From: Nitrosospira sp.
Lineage (GTDB): Bacteria; Pseudomonadota; Gammaproteobacteria; Burkholderiales; Nitrosomonadaceae
Direction of reading: 5' to 3'
DNA: 41,733 nt
NCBI GenBank assembly: GCA_013697655.1
Contig: JACCWK010000160.1
Span: forward strand, 1-41,733
The notes under the pieces: model-generated
Seen by the model: the letters and a program-made list of their open reading frames with translations, nothing else
Databases searched by the model: none
Told to the model about the DNA's origin: nothing
Shown here: piece after piece, positions 1 to 7,741 of the stretch
Layout: each line of letters starts with the position of its first letter
Numbering within the stretch: position 1 is the first letter of the stretch
Position numbers and translations under genes: made by a program

Positions 1-415
1 CCATGGGAGAGCGCGCTGTGGCGCGAGGCGTTGGCGTGAACCTTGGTGCCGTCCAGGCTGATCGTGCCCAGCTTCAACAGTTTCATCTCCTGCGCCAGTT
101 CCAGCACCTGCACAAAGATGCCCGCCATCTCGTCCAGAAAGCGCCGCCGGAACGCCACCGAATCAAAGGTCGCCTGCTCGATCTTCCGGGTGGAAAATAC
201 GCCGGTTGCGTAACCATAAACCAGCAGTGACAGCAGCAGCGCCGGATGGTACGCCGCACTGCCACGGCTCCCATAGGCTCACTCCAGTCGGCTCACGTCC
301 AGCCCATCCACCACCTCGACAATAAACCGTGCCAGGTGGTCCTCCGGCAGCCATTACTCCACCGACGGGGCAGAAGATAGGCAGTCTTGCGGTCGATCGG
401 GCGGAAATGGCTCAT
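1..415 (-). pseudogene. IS1182-family transposase, N-terminal fragment, degenerate
   Basis: Read on the minus strand, the fragment starts at an ATG at 415 and runs off the left edge of the window. Pieced across frames it gives recognisable IS1182-type segments: a start like MSHFRPIDRKTAYLLP, then EDHLARFIVEVVDGLDVS, AYGSRGSAAYHPALLLSL, YGYATGVFSTRKIEQAT and KLGTISLDGTKVHANAS. It is broken several ways. One base is missing near the LPPSV segment, in-frame TAA and TGA stops follow, and SVAF joins directly to RRRFLDE where the family normally has about 17 residues including an HPDHDT-like motif. It is therefore a dead insertion-sequence remnant at the outer edge of the accessory island. The rest of the element lies outside the window and its right end is not certain. 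Confidence 0.85.
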
Positions 416-710
416 GGCGAGTGGCAGTGTTTTGAATAACCAGTATTATCTCATTCCGCCGCTAAGTCCGACAGACTGCTAGAGGTTCGAGGCGAGAAGT
501 CAGCTTGGCCTGCTTGTTGATTCCCGCCAGCAGTCGTGCCATTGAGCAGCCTCGGAGTTCGTTCACGCTCCAACAGGATGACGGCCAGCAGTGCTACCGT
601 CTCACTGCATCGAACGTCACGTCTTCCCCGCTGGTAGTTTACCGTCTAATGTGGGAAAATTGGCTAAACTTGGCAACCGGAATCCACCGCAGGCCAACTT
701 GGCAGAAAAG
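416..710. other. Intergenic region between IS remnant and island; promoter region of the HTH gene
   Basis: About 295 bases hold no convincing gene. The short reading frames here have no family features. The stretch next to 430-490 may include the terminal sequence of the IS remnant, but I could not identify a terminal inverted repeat. The right part must contain the promoter for the first island gene at 711 and includes the direct repeat described separately. Confidence 0.4.
667..704 (+). repeat. Direct repeat AACTTGGCA x2 upstream of the HTH gene
   Basis: The 9-mer AACTTGGCA occurs at 667-675 and again at 696-704, 29 bp apart start to start, ending just before the ATG at 711. Small winged-helix excisionase/BldC-type proteins often bind direct repeats. 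An autoregulatory operator is therefore possible, but this is inference from position only. Confidence 0.35.
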
Positions 711-914
711 ATGATGACCGACACTGATGGCGAGATTCTGACGCTCGACGAAGTCGCTGCGTACCTAAAAGCTGGCAAGAGAACAGTTTATCGGCTTGCC
801 CAGAAGGGCGAGATTCCTGCGTTCAAGCTCGGCGGTACGTGGCGTTTCCGACGCTCGGAGCTGGACGCCTGGATTGCCGAGAGCATCCGCCAGAAGACGG
901 ACGAGGCAAAGTGA
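711..914 (+). CDS. Excisionase/MerR-like helix-turn-helix DNA-binding protein
   Basis: A 67-residue protein made of a single winged HTH of the excisionase/MerR type. It contains LTLDEVAAYLKAGKRTVYRL followed by GEIPAFKLGGTWRFRRSELDAWI, the usual 'helix-turn-helix, then wing with GGxWRF, then W' pattern of this family. The ATG at 711 (or 714) was chosen because the upstream in-frame extension to 591 shows no family features. It is the first gene of the island and runs straight into the SNF2 gene, so it is a likely regulator of the operon. A role as a recombination directionality factor is less likely because no integrase is visible. Family call is firm, role inferred. Confidence 0.8.
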   Translation: MMTDTDGEILTLDEVAAYLKAGKRTVYRLAQKGEIPAFKLGGTWRFRRSELDAWIAESIRQKTDEAK

Positions 915-981
915 ATACAAGCCGAGCCGCGCAAGTCAGGGCAATCGCATGCCTGAACAAGAACGAGGGGGATCTCCATTG

Positions 982-3852
982 GTGACACAACAGCTACTCA
1001 CGCCCTACCAAAGCCAATACTACGCGTGGCTGCTGACGCGTCGTGCGGCCAGCGACACGGTGGAATCGTTGGTGTCCACCCTGGTGGACTCGCAGGTGGA
1101 TCTCAATCCGCATCAGGTCGAGGCCGCGTTGTTCGCCTGCAAGAATCCCCTTTCTCGAGGCGTGATCCTGGCTGATGAGGTCGGACTTGGAAAGACGATT
1201 GAAGCTGGTCTTGTCATCTCTCAACGTTGGGCCGAGCGCCGTCGCCGCGTCCTGATCATCGTCCCAGCTAACTTGCGCAAGCAATGGCACCAAGAACTGC
1301 AGGACAAGTTCAATCTGCAAGGCCTGATTCTTGAGGCCAAAAAATACAACACGATCCGTAAACAGGAAAGCCAGAATCCATTCTTGATGCCGTCCGGGCC
1401 TGTCATCTGTTCCTACCAGTTTGCGAAGGCCAAAGCCAACGACATTAAAGACATCAAATGGGATCTGGTCGTGCTCGACGAGGCGCACCGCCTGCGCAAC
1501 GTTTACAAGACGAGCAACGTCATTGCCAAAACGCTCAAGGAAGCGCTGGCACACGTTCATTCAAAAGTGCTACTGACCGCAACGCCGCTGCAGAACTCGC
1601 TGCTAGAGCTCTACGGGTTGGTGAGCATGATCGACGACAGAGTTTTTGGAGATCTCGACAGCTTTCGCGCGCAGTTCATCCAGCAAAACAAGGAGCAGGC
1701 ATTCAATGCCCTGCGCACCCGCATCGCCCCAATCTGCAAGCGTACCTTGCGTCGGCAGGTGCAGCAGTACGTGTCATACACCGCGCGACGGGCCATCGTT
1801 GAAGAATTTACGCCGTCAACCGAGGAGCGAGAACTGTCCGCTCTCGTCGCCGATTATCTGCGCCGCCCGAATCTAAAAGCGCTGCCGGATGGCCAGCGGC
1901 AACTGATCTCGTTGGTGTTGTGGAAATTACTCGCGTCATCAACACACGCAATCGCTGGCGCATTGGAAACGATGGCCAAGCGCCTGCAGGGGCTGCTCGA
2001 TGAAGCTCCCGACGTTCCTGATCTCGCCGATGAGTTGGACGAGGACTATGAGTCGCTCGACGAAACCGCCGACGAGTGGAATGAACACGATGCCAGCGCC
2101 GAGTCGACAGCGAGAAGTGAGCGCGACGCAGTCACTCAGGAAATCGAAGAGCTTCGACACTTCAAGGCGCTCGCCACCAACATCCGTGACAACGCCAAGG
2201 GTAAGGCACTGCTGACTGCGCTGGAACGAGCGTTTGCCGAATTGGAACGTCTGGGTGCAGCCAAGAAGGCGATCATCTTCACAGAGTCCAAGCGAACTCA
2301 GGAGTACCTGCTGTCCTTGCTGGCGGATACCCACTATGGCGATGGCATCGTGCTGTTCAACGGCACGAACAGCGACGCGCGTGCTCAGACGGTCTACAAG
2401 GATTGGCTGGTGCGTCACAAGGGTACCGACAAAATCTCCGGCTCCAAGACGGCTGACACCCGTGCTGCCTTGGTCGAGCATTTTCAGGAACGCGGCACCG
2501 TCATGATCGCGACCGAGGCAGGCGCTGAAGGCATCAACCTGCAGTTCTGCTCCTTGGTCATTAACTACGATCTGCCCTGGAATCCACAGCGCATCGAGCA
2601 GCGCATTGGTCGCTGCCATCGATACGGGCAGAAGTTCGATGTGGTGGTGGTTAACTTTGTTGACCGTAGCAATGAAGCGGATGCCCGCGTCTACGAGTTG
2701 CTGGCGCAGAAATTCCAGCTCTTCGAAGGCGTGTTCGGTGCCAGCGACGAAGTGCTGGGTGCCATCGGCTCCGGCGTTGACTTCGAGCGGCGTATCGCCG
2801 ACATCTACCAGAACTGCCGCGACCCGGAAGCCATCAAGAGCAGTTTCGAGCAATTGCAGCTCGACCTGTCCGGTGAGATCAATGAGGCAATGATCAAGAC
2901 CCGCCAGCTTCTACTGGAGAATTTCGACGAGGAAGTGCAAGACAAACTTCGGATTCGAGCCGACGACAGCAGCAAAGCCCGAAACAGATACGAGCGAATG
3001 CTGATGGATTTGACCAGGGCCGAGCTTGGCGATCACGCTGAATTCGACGCCGATGGATTCAGACTGCTGCATTCGCCATGCGCAGACCTTGAGGGGATTG
3101 CTCTCGGGCGCTATGAATTGCCCCGCCGCAGCGGAGACTCCCATCTCTATCGAATCGGCCACCCGCTCGCCGAATGGGTTACTCAACAGGCAAAAGCACG
3201 ACAACTGGAGGGCGGCAGGCTCGTTTTCGATTACGACAGCTACGGCACACAGGTCAGCACCCTCAAAGCGCATCGGGGGCAAAGCGGATGGCTCGCGGTC
3301 AGCCTGATCTCCGTTGATGCGCTGGGCCAGCAAGAACAGCACCTGATCGTCTCGGCCATCACCGCCGAAGGCTTGCTACTTCCCGAGGACGATCCAGAAA
3401 AATTGCTGCGATTGCCTGCACAACAACAAGCGGAGAGTTTGTTTCCAGAGCCTAACGGCGCTCTGTCTACCGATATGGAAAATCGGAAGCTGCAAATCCT
3501 GCGCGAGATCAACCAACGCAATCTTGGTTACTTTGAGCAAGAAGTTGAAAAACTCGACGCGTGGGCCGACGACTTGAAACTGGGCTTGGAGCAGGAAATC
3601 AAGATCATCGACGGCGAGATCAAGGAGGTGCGTCGCACGGCGGCCGTCTCGCCCACGCTCGAAGAAAAGCTCGCTCATCAAAAGCGCCAGCGTGAACTGG
3701 AAGGCAAGCGCAGCAAACTACGCCGCGAACTGTTCAATCGGCAAGATGAGATCGAAGTACAGCGCAATGACGTCATCGCTCAACTTGAATTGCAGCTACA
3801 GCAGCAAGTCGATGAACAAACCTTATTTACGATTGAATGGGTGTTGCAATGA
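982..3852 (+). CDS. SNF2-family DEAD/DEAH helicase (DISARM DrmD/RapA-like)
   Basis: A 956-residue two-domain SNF2 ATPase. Visible motifs are Walker A DEVGLGKT (about residues 65-72), DEAH (166-169), TATP (199-202), a helicase C domain with the segment GAEGINLQ, and motif VI QRIGRCHRYGQ (about 539-549). The C-terminal third has long charged helices, probably coiled coil. The start is taken at GTG 982, which has a GAGGGGG Shine-Dalgarno about 10 bases upstream and begins MTQQLLTPYQ as I expect of relatives. ATG 949 is an alternative that adds 11 residues. Proteins of this kind translocate on double-stranded DNA and are found in phage-defence operons. Here it is followed by the KilA-N gene with an ATGA overlap. 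The precise role is inferred from context. Confidence 0.88.
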   Translation: MTQQLLTPYQSQYYAWLLTRRAASDTVESLVSTLVDSQVDLNPHQVEAALFACKNPLSRGVILADEVGLGKTIEAGLVISQRWAERRRRVLIIVPANLRKQWHQELQDKFNLQGLILEAKKYNTIRKQESQNPFLMPSGPVICSYQFAKAKANDIKDIKWDLVVLDEAHRLRNVYKTSNVIAKTLKEALAHVHSKVLLTATPLQNSLLELYGLVSMIDDRVFGDLDSFRAQFIQQNKEQAFNALRTRIAPICKRTLRRQVQQYVSYTARRAIVEEFTPSTEERELSALVADYLRRPNLKALPDGQRQLISLVLWKLLASSTHAIAGALETMAKRLQGLLDEAPDVPDLADELDEDYESLDETADEWNEHDASAESTARSERDAVTQEIEELRHFKALATNIRDNAKGKALLTALERAFAELERLGAAKKAIIFTESKRTQEYLLSLLADTHYGDGIVLFNGTNSDARAQTVYKDWLVRHKGTDKISGSKTADTRAALVEHFQERGTVMIATEAGAEGINLQFCSLVINYDLPWNPQRIEQRIGRCHRYGQKFDVVVVNFVDRSNEADARVYELLAQKFQLFEGVFGASDEVLGAIGSGVDFERRIADIYQNCRDPEAIKSSFEQLQLDLSGEINEAMIKTRQLLLENFDEEVQDKLRIRADDSSKARNRYERMLMDLTRAELGDHAEFDADGFRLLHSPCADLEGIALGRYELPRRSGDSHLYRIGHPLAEWVTQQAKARQLEGGRLVFDYDSYGTQVSTLKAHRGQSGWLAVSLISVDALGQQEQHLIVSAITAEGLLLPEDDPEKLLRLPAQQQAESLFPEPNGALSTDMENRKLQILREINQRNLGYFEQEVEKLDAWADDLKLGLEQEIKIIDGEIKEVRRTAAVSPTLEEKLAHQKRQRELEGKRSKLRRELFNRQDEIEVQRNDVIAQLELQLQQQVDEQTLFTIEWVLQ

Positions 3853-4688
3853 AAAACAAAAACATGGTGGTCCAGGGTGTCGAAATCAATGTCGCAACGC
3901 GGCATGAGCAGGACTACATCTCGTTGACCGACATGTTGAAAGCCAAGGACGGCGATTTTTTTATCTCAGATTGGCTGCGCAACAGGAACACGGTTGAGTT
4001 TCTGGGTATTTGGGAAAGTATTTACAACCCCAGTTTTAATTATGGCGAATTCGCCATAATTAAAAGCCAAGTTGGTCTAAACAGCTACAAAATCAGCGTT
4101 AAAGAAAGGGTGGAGAAAACCCATGCCATCGGACTACAAGCCACGGCGGGGCGGTATGGTGGCACCTACGCCCACAAAGACATTGCTTTTGAATTCGGTA
4201 TGTGGATCAGCGCCGAATTCAAGATTTACCTGATTAAAGAGTTTCAGCGTCTCAAGGACGAAGAGTCTCGCGCTACCGCGCTGGAGTGGAGTTTTCAGCG
4301 CACCTTATCCAAAGTTAACTATAAAATTCATACGGATGCCATCAAAGAGCGGCTGATCCCAGCACGCTTAACGAAGGCACAGACCAGTATTGTCTACGCC
4401 AGCGAGGCCGACTTACTCAATATCGCCTTGTTTGGCATCACGGCTGTCCAGTGACAAGCGAATCCCGAACAAAACGGCAATATGCGCGACGCGGCCACGC
4501 TAGAACAGCTCGTCGTGTTGTCGAATTTGGAAAGCATCAACGCGGTGCTGATTCATCAAGGCTTGGCTGCGTCGGAGCGTTTGGTGCAGTTGAATGCCAT
4601 CGCCATCACGCAGATGCGTTCGTTGGTTGGCATCAGCACGCTCAAACAGTTGAGCGATTCCGGCGCACAAAAAAGGATAGCGAAATAA
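3849..4688 (+). pseudogene. KilA-N domain protein, interrupted by an in-frame opal stop
   Basis: The ATG at 3849 overlaps the helicase stop (ATGA), showing translational coupling. The first 201 codons encode a KilA-N DNA-binding domain: ISLTDMLKAKDGD, ISDWLRNRNTVEFLGIWE, then GRYGGTYAHKDIAFEFGMWI and EFKIYLIKEFQRLK. A TGA at 4452-4454 ends this frame, yet the same frame continues with convincing family sequence (QANPEQNGNMRD, LEQLVVLSNLESINAVLI) to a TAA at 4686-4688. Relatives, as I recall them, have a tryptophan near this point, so TGG to TGA is the likely lesion. The product may be a truncated 201-aa protein that keeps the KilA-N domain, or a read-through product. KilA-N proteins are common in large DNA viruses, phages and defence islands. 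Confidence 0.8.
4034..4065. repeat. Perfect 32-bp palindrome inside the KilA-N gene
   Basis: The 16 bases TTTTAATTATGGCGAA (4034-4049) are followed without a spacer by their exact reverse complement (4050-4065). The sequence is translated as part of the KilA-N protein (FNYGEFAIIKS). A perfect 32-bp palindrome in coding DNA is not expected by chance. It could form a cruciform or mRNA hairpin, or serve as a dimeric protein-binding site. Confidence 0.95.
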
Positions 4689-5995
4689 CCGAGCCAACAA
4701 TTATTTACCCGAACTGCAAGACGGAAATTAAACTGACCGAATCACTGGCTGCACCGCTGATTGATGCGACACGAAAGCAGTACGAACAGCAACTGGCAAA
4801 GAAGAATAGCGACATTGCTCAACGCGAACAGGCGATGCGTGAGAAAGAAAAGCAGCTCGTTGAGGAAAAGCACAAACTGGATGAACAGATTGCAGATCAG
4901 GTAGCTGAACAACTGAAAAAAGATCGCACCCGGATTGCAGCGGAGGAGGCCAAAAAAGCTAAACAGGCTGCGGCATCAGACCTGGAGCAGAAATCGCAGG
5001 AGCTTGCCGAGCTTCAAGAGGTGTTGAAACGGAACAATGAGAAACTGGCTGAGGCGCAGAAGGCACAGGCTGAGCTAATCAAGAAACAGCGTGAACTGGA
5101 TGATGCCAAACGTGAACTGGAACTCACCGTTGAAAAACGCGTGCAGGAAGGACTCGACGCTACCCGCCAACAAGCCAAAAAAGAAGCCGAGGAAGAGCAG
5201 AAGCTCAAGGTAATGGAGAAAGAGCAGACCATTGCCGCGATGCAGAAGCAGATCGAAGAACTCAAGCGGCGCGCCGAGCAAGGCTCTCAACAGTTGCAGG
5301 GCGAAGTGCGGGAACTGGAACTTGAAAACCTGTTACGCACCAAATTCCCTTTCGATGCTATCGAGCCTGTAGCTAAGGGCGAATTCGGCGGCGACGTGCT
5401 GCACCGTGTTGTGGGCGCGGGCGGACAGTCCGGCGGCACCATTTTGTGGGAATCCAAGCGCACCAAGAACTGGAGCGATAGCTGGCTGGTAAAACTTCGC
5501 GATGATCAGCGGACTGCGAAGTCAGAAATCGCCGTGATCGTGAGCCATATATTGCCGAAAGGCGTTGAAACCTTCGAAATGGTAGAGGGCGTCTGGGTAA
5601 CACATCCTCGCGCTGCATTGCCGTTAGCTATGGTTTTGCGCCAGTCGTTGCTGGAACTTGCCCTGGCGCGGCAGTCGTCCGAAGGTCAGCAAACCAAAAC
5701 AGAAATGGTTTACCAGTACCTTACCGGCCCGCGTTTCCGCCAGCGCGTGGAAGCCATCGTCGAAGCATTCTCCACCATGCAGGAAGACCTCGACAAGGAA
5801 AGAAAGGTCATCATGAAGCAATGGGCTAAACGCGAAGAACAGATCGAGCGCGTGATGGGCGCGACGGTGGGGATGTATGGGGACTTGCAGGGGATTGCGG
5901 GGAAATCGTTGCAGGAGATTGACGTGCTTGAATTTCATACAATAGGCACTTCGGAAAGAATGCAACAGGCGCTTGTTCCGCCAACCAAGGAGTGA
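4685..5995 (+). CDS. DUF2130 coiled-coil protein with nuclease-like core; canonical start codon missing
   Basis: About 436 residues. The N-terminus TEPTIIYPNCKTEIKLTESL is followed by a very long Glu/Lys/Gln-rich coiled coil (roughly residues 30-210). A conserved DUF2130 core follows with FGGDVLHRV and TILWESKRTKNW, whose D and ExK spacing resembles a PD-(D/E)XK nuclease (inference). At the position where relatives start, 4685-4687 reads ATA, correctly placed after an AAAGGA ribosome-binding site and overlapping the KilA-N stop (ATAA instead of ATGA). This suggests ATG mutated to ATA. The only in-frame start upstream is GTG 4451, which would add 78 residues of non-family sequence. The first internal ATG lies near 4827, inside the coiled coil. 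Expression may be weak or absent. It sits between the KilA-N and DUF262 genes. Confidence 0.75.
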   Translation: MTEPTIIYPNCKTEIKLTESLAAPLIDATRKQYEQQLAKKNSDIAQREQAMREKEKQLVEEKHKLDEQIADQVAEQLKKDRTRIAAEEAKKAKQAAASDLEQKSQELAELQEVLKRNNEKLAEAQKAQAELIKKQRELDDAKRELELTVEKRVQEGLDATRQQAKKEAEEEQKLKVMEKEQTIAAMQKQIEELKRRAEQGSQQLQGEVRELELENLLRTKFPFDAIEPVAKGEFGGDVLHRVVGAGGQSGGTILWESKRTKNWSDSWLVKLRDDQRTAKSEIAVIVSHILPKGVETFEMVEGVWVTHPRAALPLAMVLRQSLLELALARQSSEGQQTKTEMVYQYLTGPRFRQRVEAIVEAFSTMQEDLDKERKVIMKQWAKREEQIERVMGATVGMYGDLQGIAGKSLQEIDVLEFHTIGTSERMQQALVPPTKE

Positions 5996-5997
5996 AT

Positions 5998-7725
5998 ATG
6001 TCAGCCACAAATTTCAAGACCGAAAACAATACCTATCGGAAGTTGATCGGCAACGGCCTCACTTACAGCATTCCTCGGTTCCAGCGTGATTACAGTTGGA
6101 CTGACGTTGAATGGGAAGATTTATGGACGGATATTCTTGGCACAATCCAAGAAGGTGGCGAGCCAGCCCACTATATGGGCTATCTCGTGCTTCAGTCACA
6201 AGATGAGAAGAGCTTTGATGTCATCGATGGACAACAGCGGTTAACAACGCTGACGTTGATTGTTTTAGCCGCACTAAAGAATCTGAACCGCTTGATAGAA
6301 GAAAAAAATCAACCTGAGCGCAATAAGCAACGGATGGACCAGATACGCCAAACCTATATTGGCTACCTTGATCCAGTTACCTTGGTGTCGCGCTCAAAAC
6401 TTACGCTTAATCGTAATAACGATGGCTATTTCCAGACCTATCTGGTTCCGATGGGTCATTTACCGCAAAGGGGGTTCCGGGCTTCTGAACACAGCTTGCG
6501 CAAAGCATTCGAGTGGTTTGAAAAACGTGTGCGCGAACATGCCAGGGATCGGGTAAAAAATGCAGGGGAAGACGAAGGGGTTGCGCTGGCCACTCTGGTC
6601 GAAACCATGAGCGACCGCTTGTTTTTTACCGTTATCAGCGTCACTGACGAATTAAATGCTTATAAGGTTTTTGAAACGCTCAATGCACGGGGTGTACGTC
6701 TTTCCTCTACTGACCTGCTAAAAAATTATCTCTTTTCCGTTCTGCATCGGGAAAACGAGCATCCTCACGAAATGAAGGTGTTGGAAGACCGTTGGGAGGC
6801 GATGGTCACTCGGCTGGGTAGCGAAAGTTTTCCTGATTTTTTGCGGGTTCACTGGATTAGTCGCCGAAGCTTTGTTCGGCAGTCTGAACTGTTTAAAACC
6901 ATTCGATCCAGGGTCGCCAGCCGTGAAGCCGTATTCGAGTTATTGCGCGGCATGGAAGAGGACATGGATACCTATCTCGCACTTACACAGCCGGAAGCAT
7001 CGCAATGGCCTGCTGATCTCAAAGGCTATGCGCGGGACTTGCGCATGTTCAGTGTGCGCCAGCCGTTCCCGTTGATTGTGGCGGCGCACCGTCGGTTTGC
7101 ATCTGGAGATTTTGAAAGTCTGTTACGCAGTTGCGTGATGATTTCATTTCGTTACAACGTCATCGGTAGTCAACCAACCAACGAGCAAGAACGCGTCTAT
7201 TACGCTGTGGCACAAAAAACTTCCAACGGGGAAATAGTGCAAGCTGCTGCGGCACTGGAAGCCATGAAAGCGATTTACCCAAGCGACGATGCTTTCAAGG
7301 CAGCCTTCTCCGAAAAAATCATACGCACCTCGAATTCCAGAAATTTGCGCATTGTTCGCTACATCCTGTGCGCCTTGGAGCGGCAGGCCGGTGGGCAGGA
7401 TTATGACTTCGAAAGCGATAGTTTCAATGTCGAACACATCCTGCCTCAGAATCCGGAAGATGGTTGGGAGACATTTGGCGACGAAGAGGTCGATGCGATG
7501 GCATACCGCTTGGGCAATATGTGCTTGCTGGCTAAAGGAGCTAACAAGGATATTGGCAATGCCAGTTTTTCCGTGAAAAAGCCTGTGTTAGCTGCCAGCG
7601 GTTTCGATCTGACCCGCAAAATTGCAGAAGATAACGCCGATTGGACGCCTGACCGCATCGCTGCCCGCCAGAAGTCATTAGCCAAATTTGCAACTACAGT
7701 CTGGCGGATAGCGCAGCTATCTTGA
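5998..7725 (+). CDS. DUF262/DUF1524 GmrSD-type restriction nuclease
   Basis: A 575-residue single-chain version of the modification-dependent GmrS-GmrD enzyme. The DUF262 half shows IPRFQRDYSW (25-34) and the nucleotide-handling motif IDGQQRLTT (from about 76). The C-terminal DUF1524 half has the HNH-like nuclease signature NVEHILPQ (H480) followed by YRLGNMCLL and a conserved asparagine region. Known members cleave phage DNA carrying modified, often glucosylated, cytosines in an NTP-dependent way. The ATG at 5998 has a strong AAGGAG at 5987-5992. The upstream DUF2130 stop lies between them, so the genes are closely coupled. No lesion is visible, so the gene appears intact. Confidence 0.9.
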   Translation: MSATNFKTENNTYRKLIGNGLTYSIPRFQRDYSWTDVEWEDLWTDILGTIQEGGEPAHYMGYLVLQSQDEKSFDVIDGQQRLTTLTLIVLAALKNLNRLIEEKNQPERNKQRMDQIRQTYIGYLDPVTLVSRSKLTLNRNNDGYFQTYLVPMGHLPQRGFRASEHSLRKAFEWFEKRVREHARDRVKNAGEDEGVALATLVETMSDRLFFTVISVTDELNAYKVFETLNARGVRLSSTDLLKNYLFSVLHRENEHPHEMKVLEDRWEAMVTRLGSESFPDFLRVHWISRRSFVRQSELFKTIRSRVASREAVFELLRGMEEDMDTYLALTQPEASQWPADLKGYARDLRMFSVRQPFPLIVAAHRRFASGDFESLLRSCVMISFRYNVIGSQPTNEQERVYYAVAQKTSNGEIVQAAAALEAMKAIYPSDDAFKAAFSEKIIRTSNSRNLRIVRYILCALERQAGGQDYDFESDSFNVEHILPQNPEDGWETFGDEEVDAMAYRLGNMCLLAKGANKDIGNASFSVKKPVLAASGFDLTRKIAEDNADWTPDRIAARQKSLAKFATTVWRIAQLS

Positions 7726-7741
7726 TGCGGTAAATAGCTCA

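Noticed and set aside
3-230. 75-codon plus-strand open frame at the left edge
   Set aside because: It is the opposite strand of the IS1182 transposase remnant, whose family sequence is clear on the minus strand.
1939-2853. 304-codon minus-strand frame inside the SNF2 helicase gene
   Set aside because: It is antisense to a gene with complete helicase motifs and has no domain, start context or partner of its own.
4451-4684. 78-residue N-terminal extension of the DUF2130 protein from GTG 4451
   Set aside because: These residues are the KilA-N coding sequence read in another phase (Arg/His-rich, no family match), while the KilA-N frame gives clear family sequence over the same bases.
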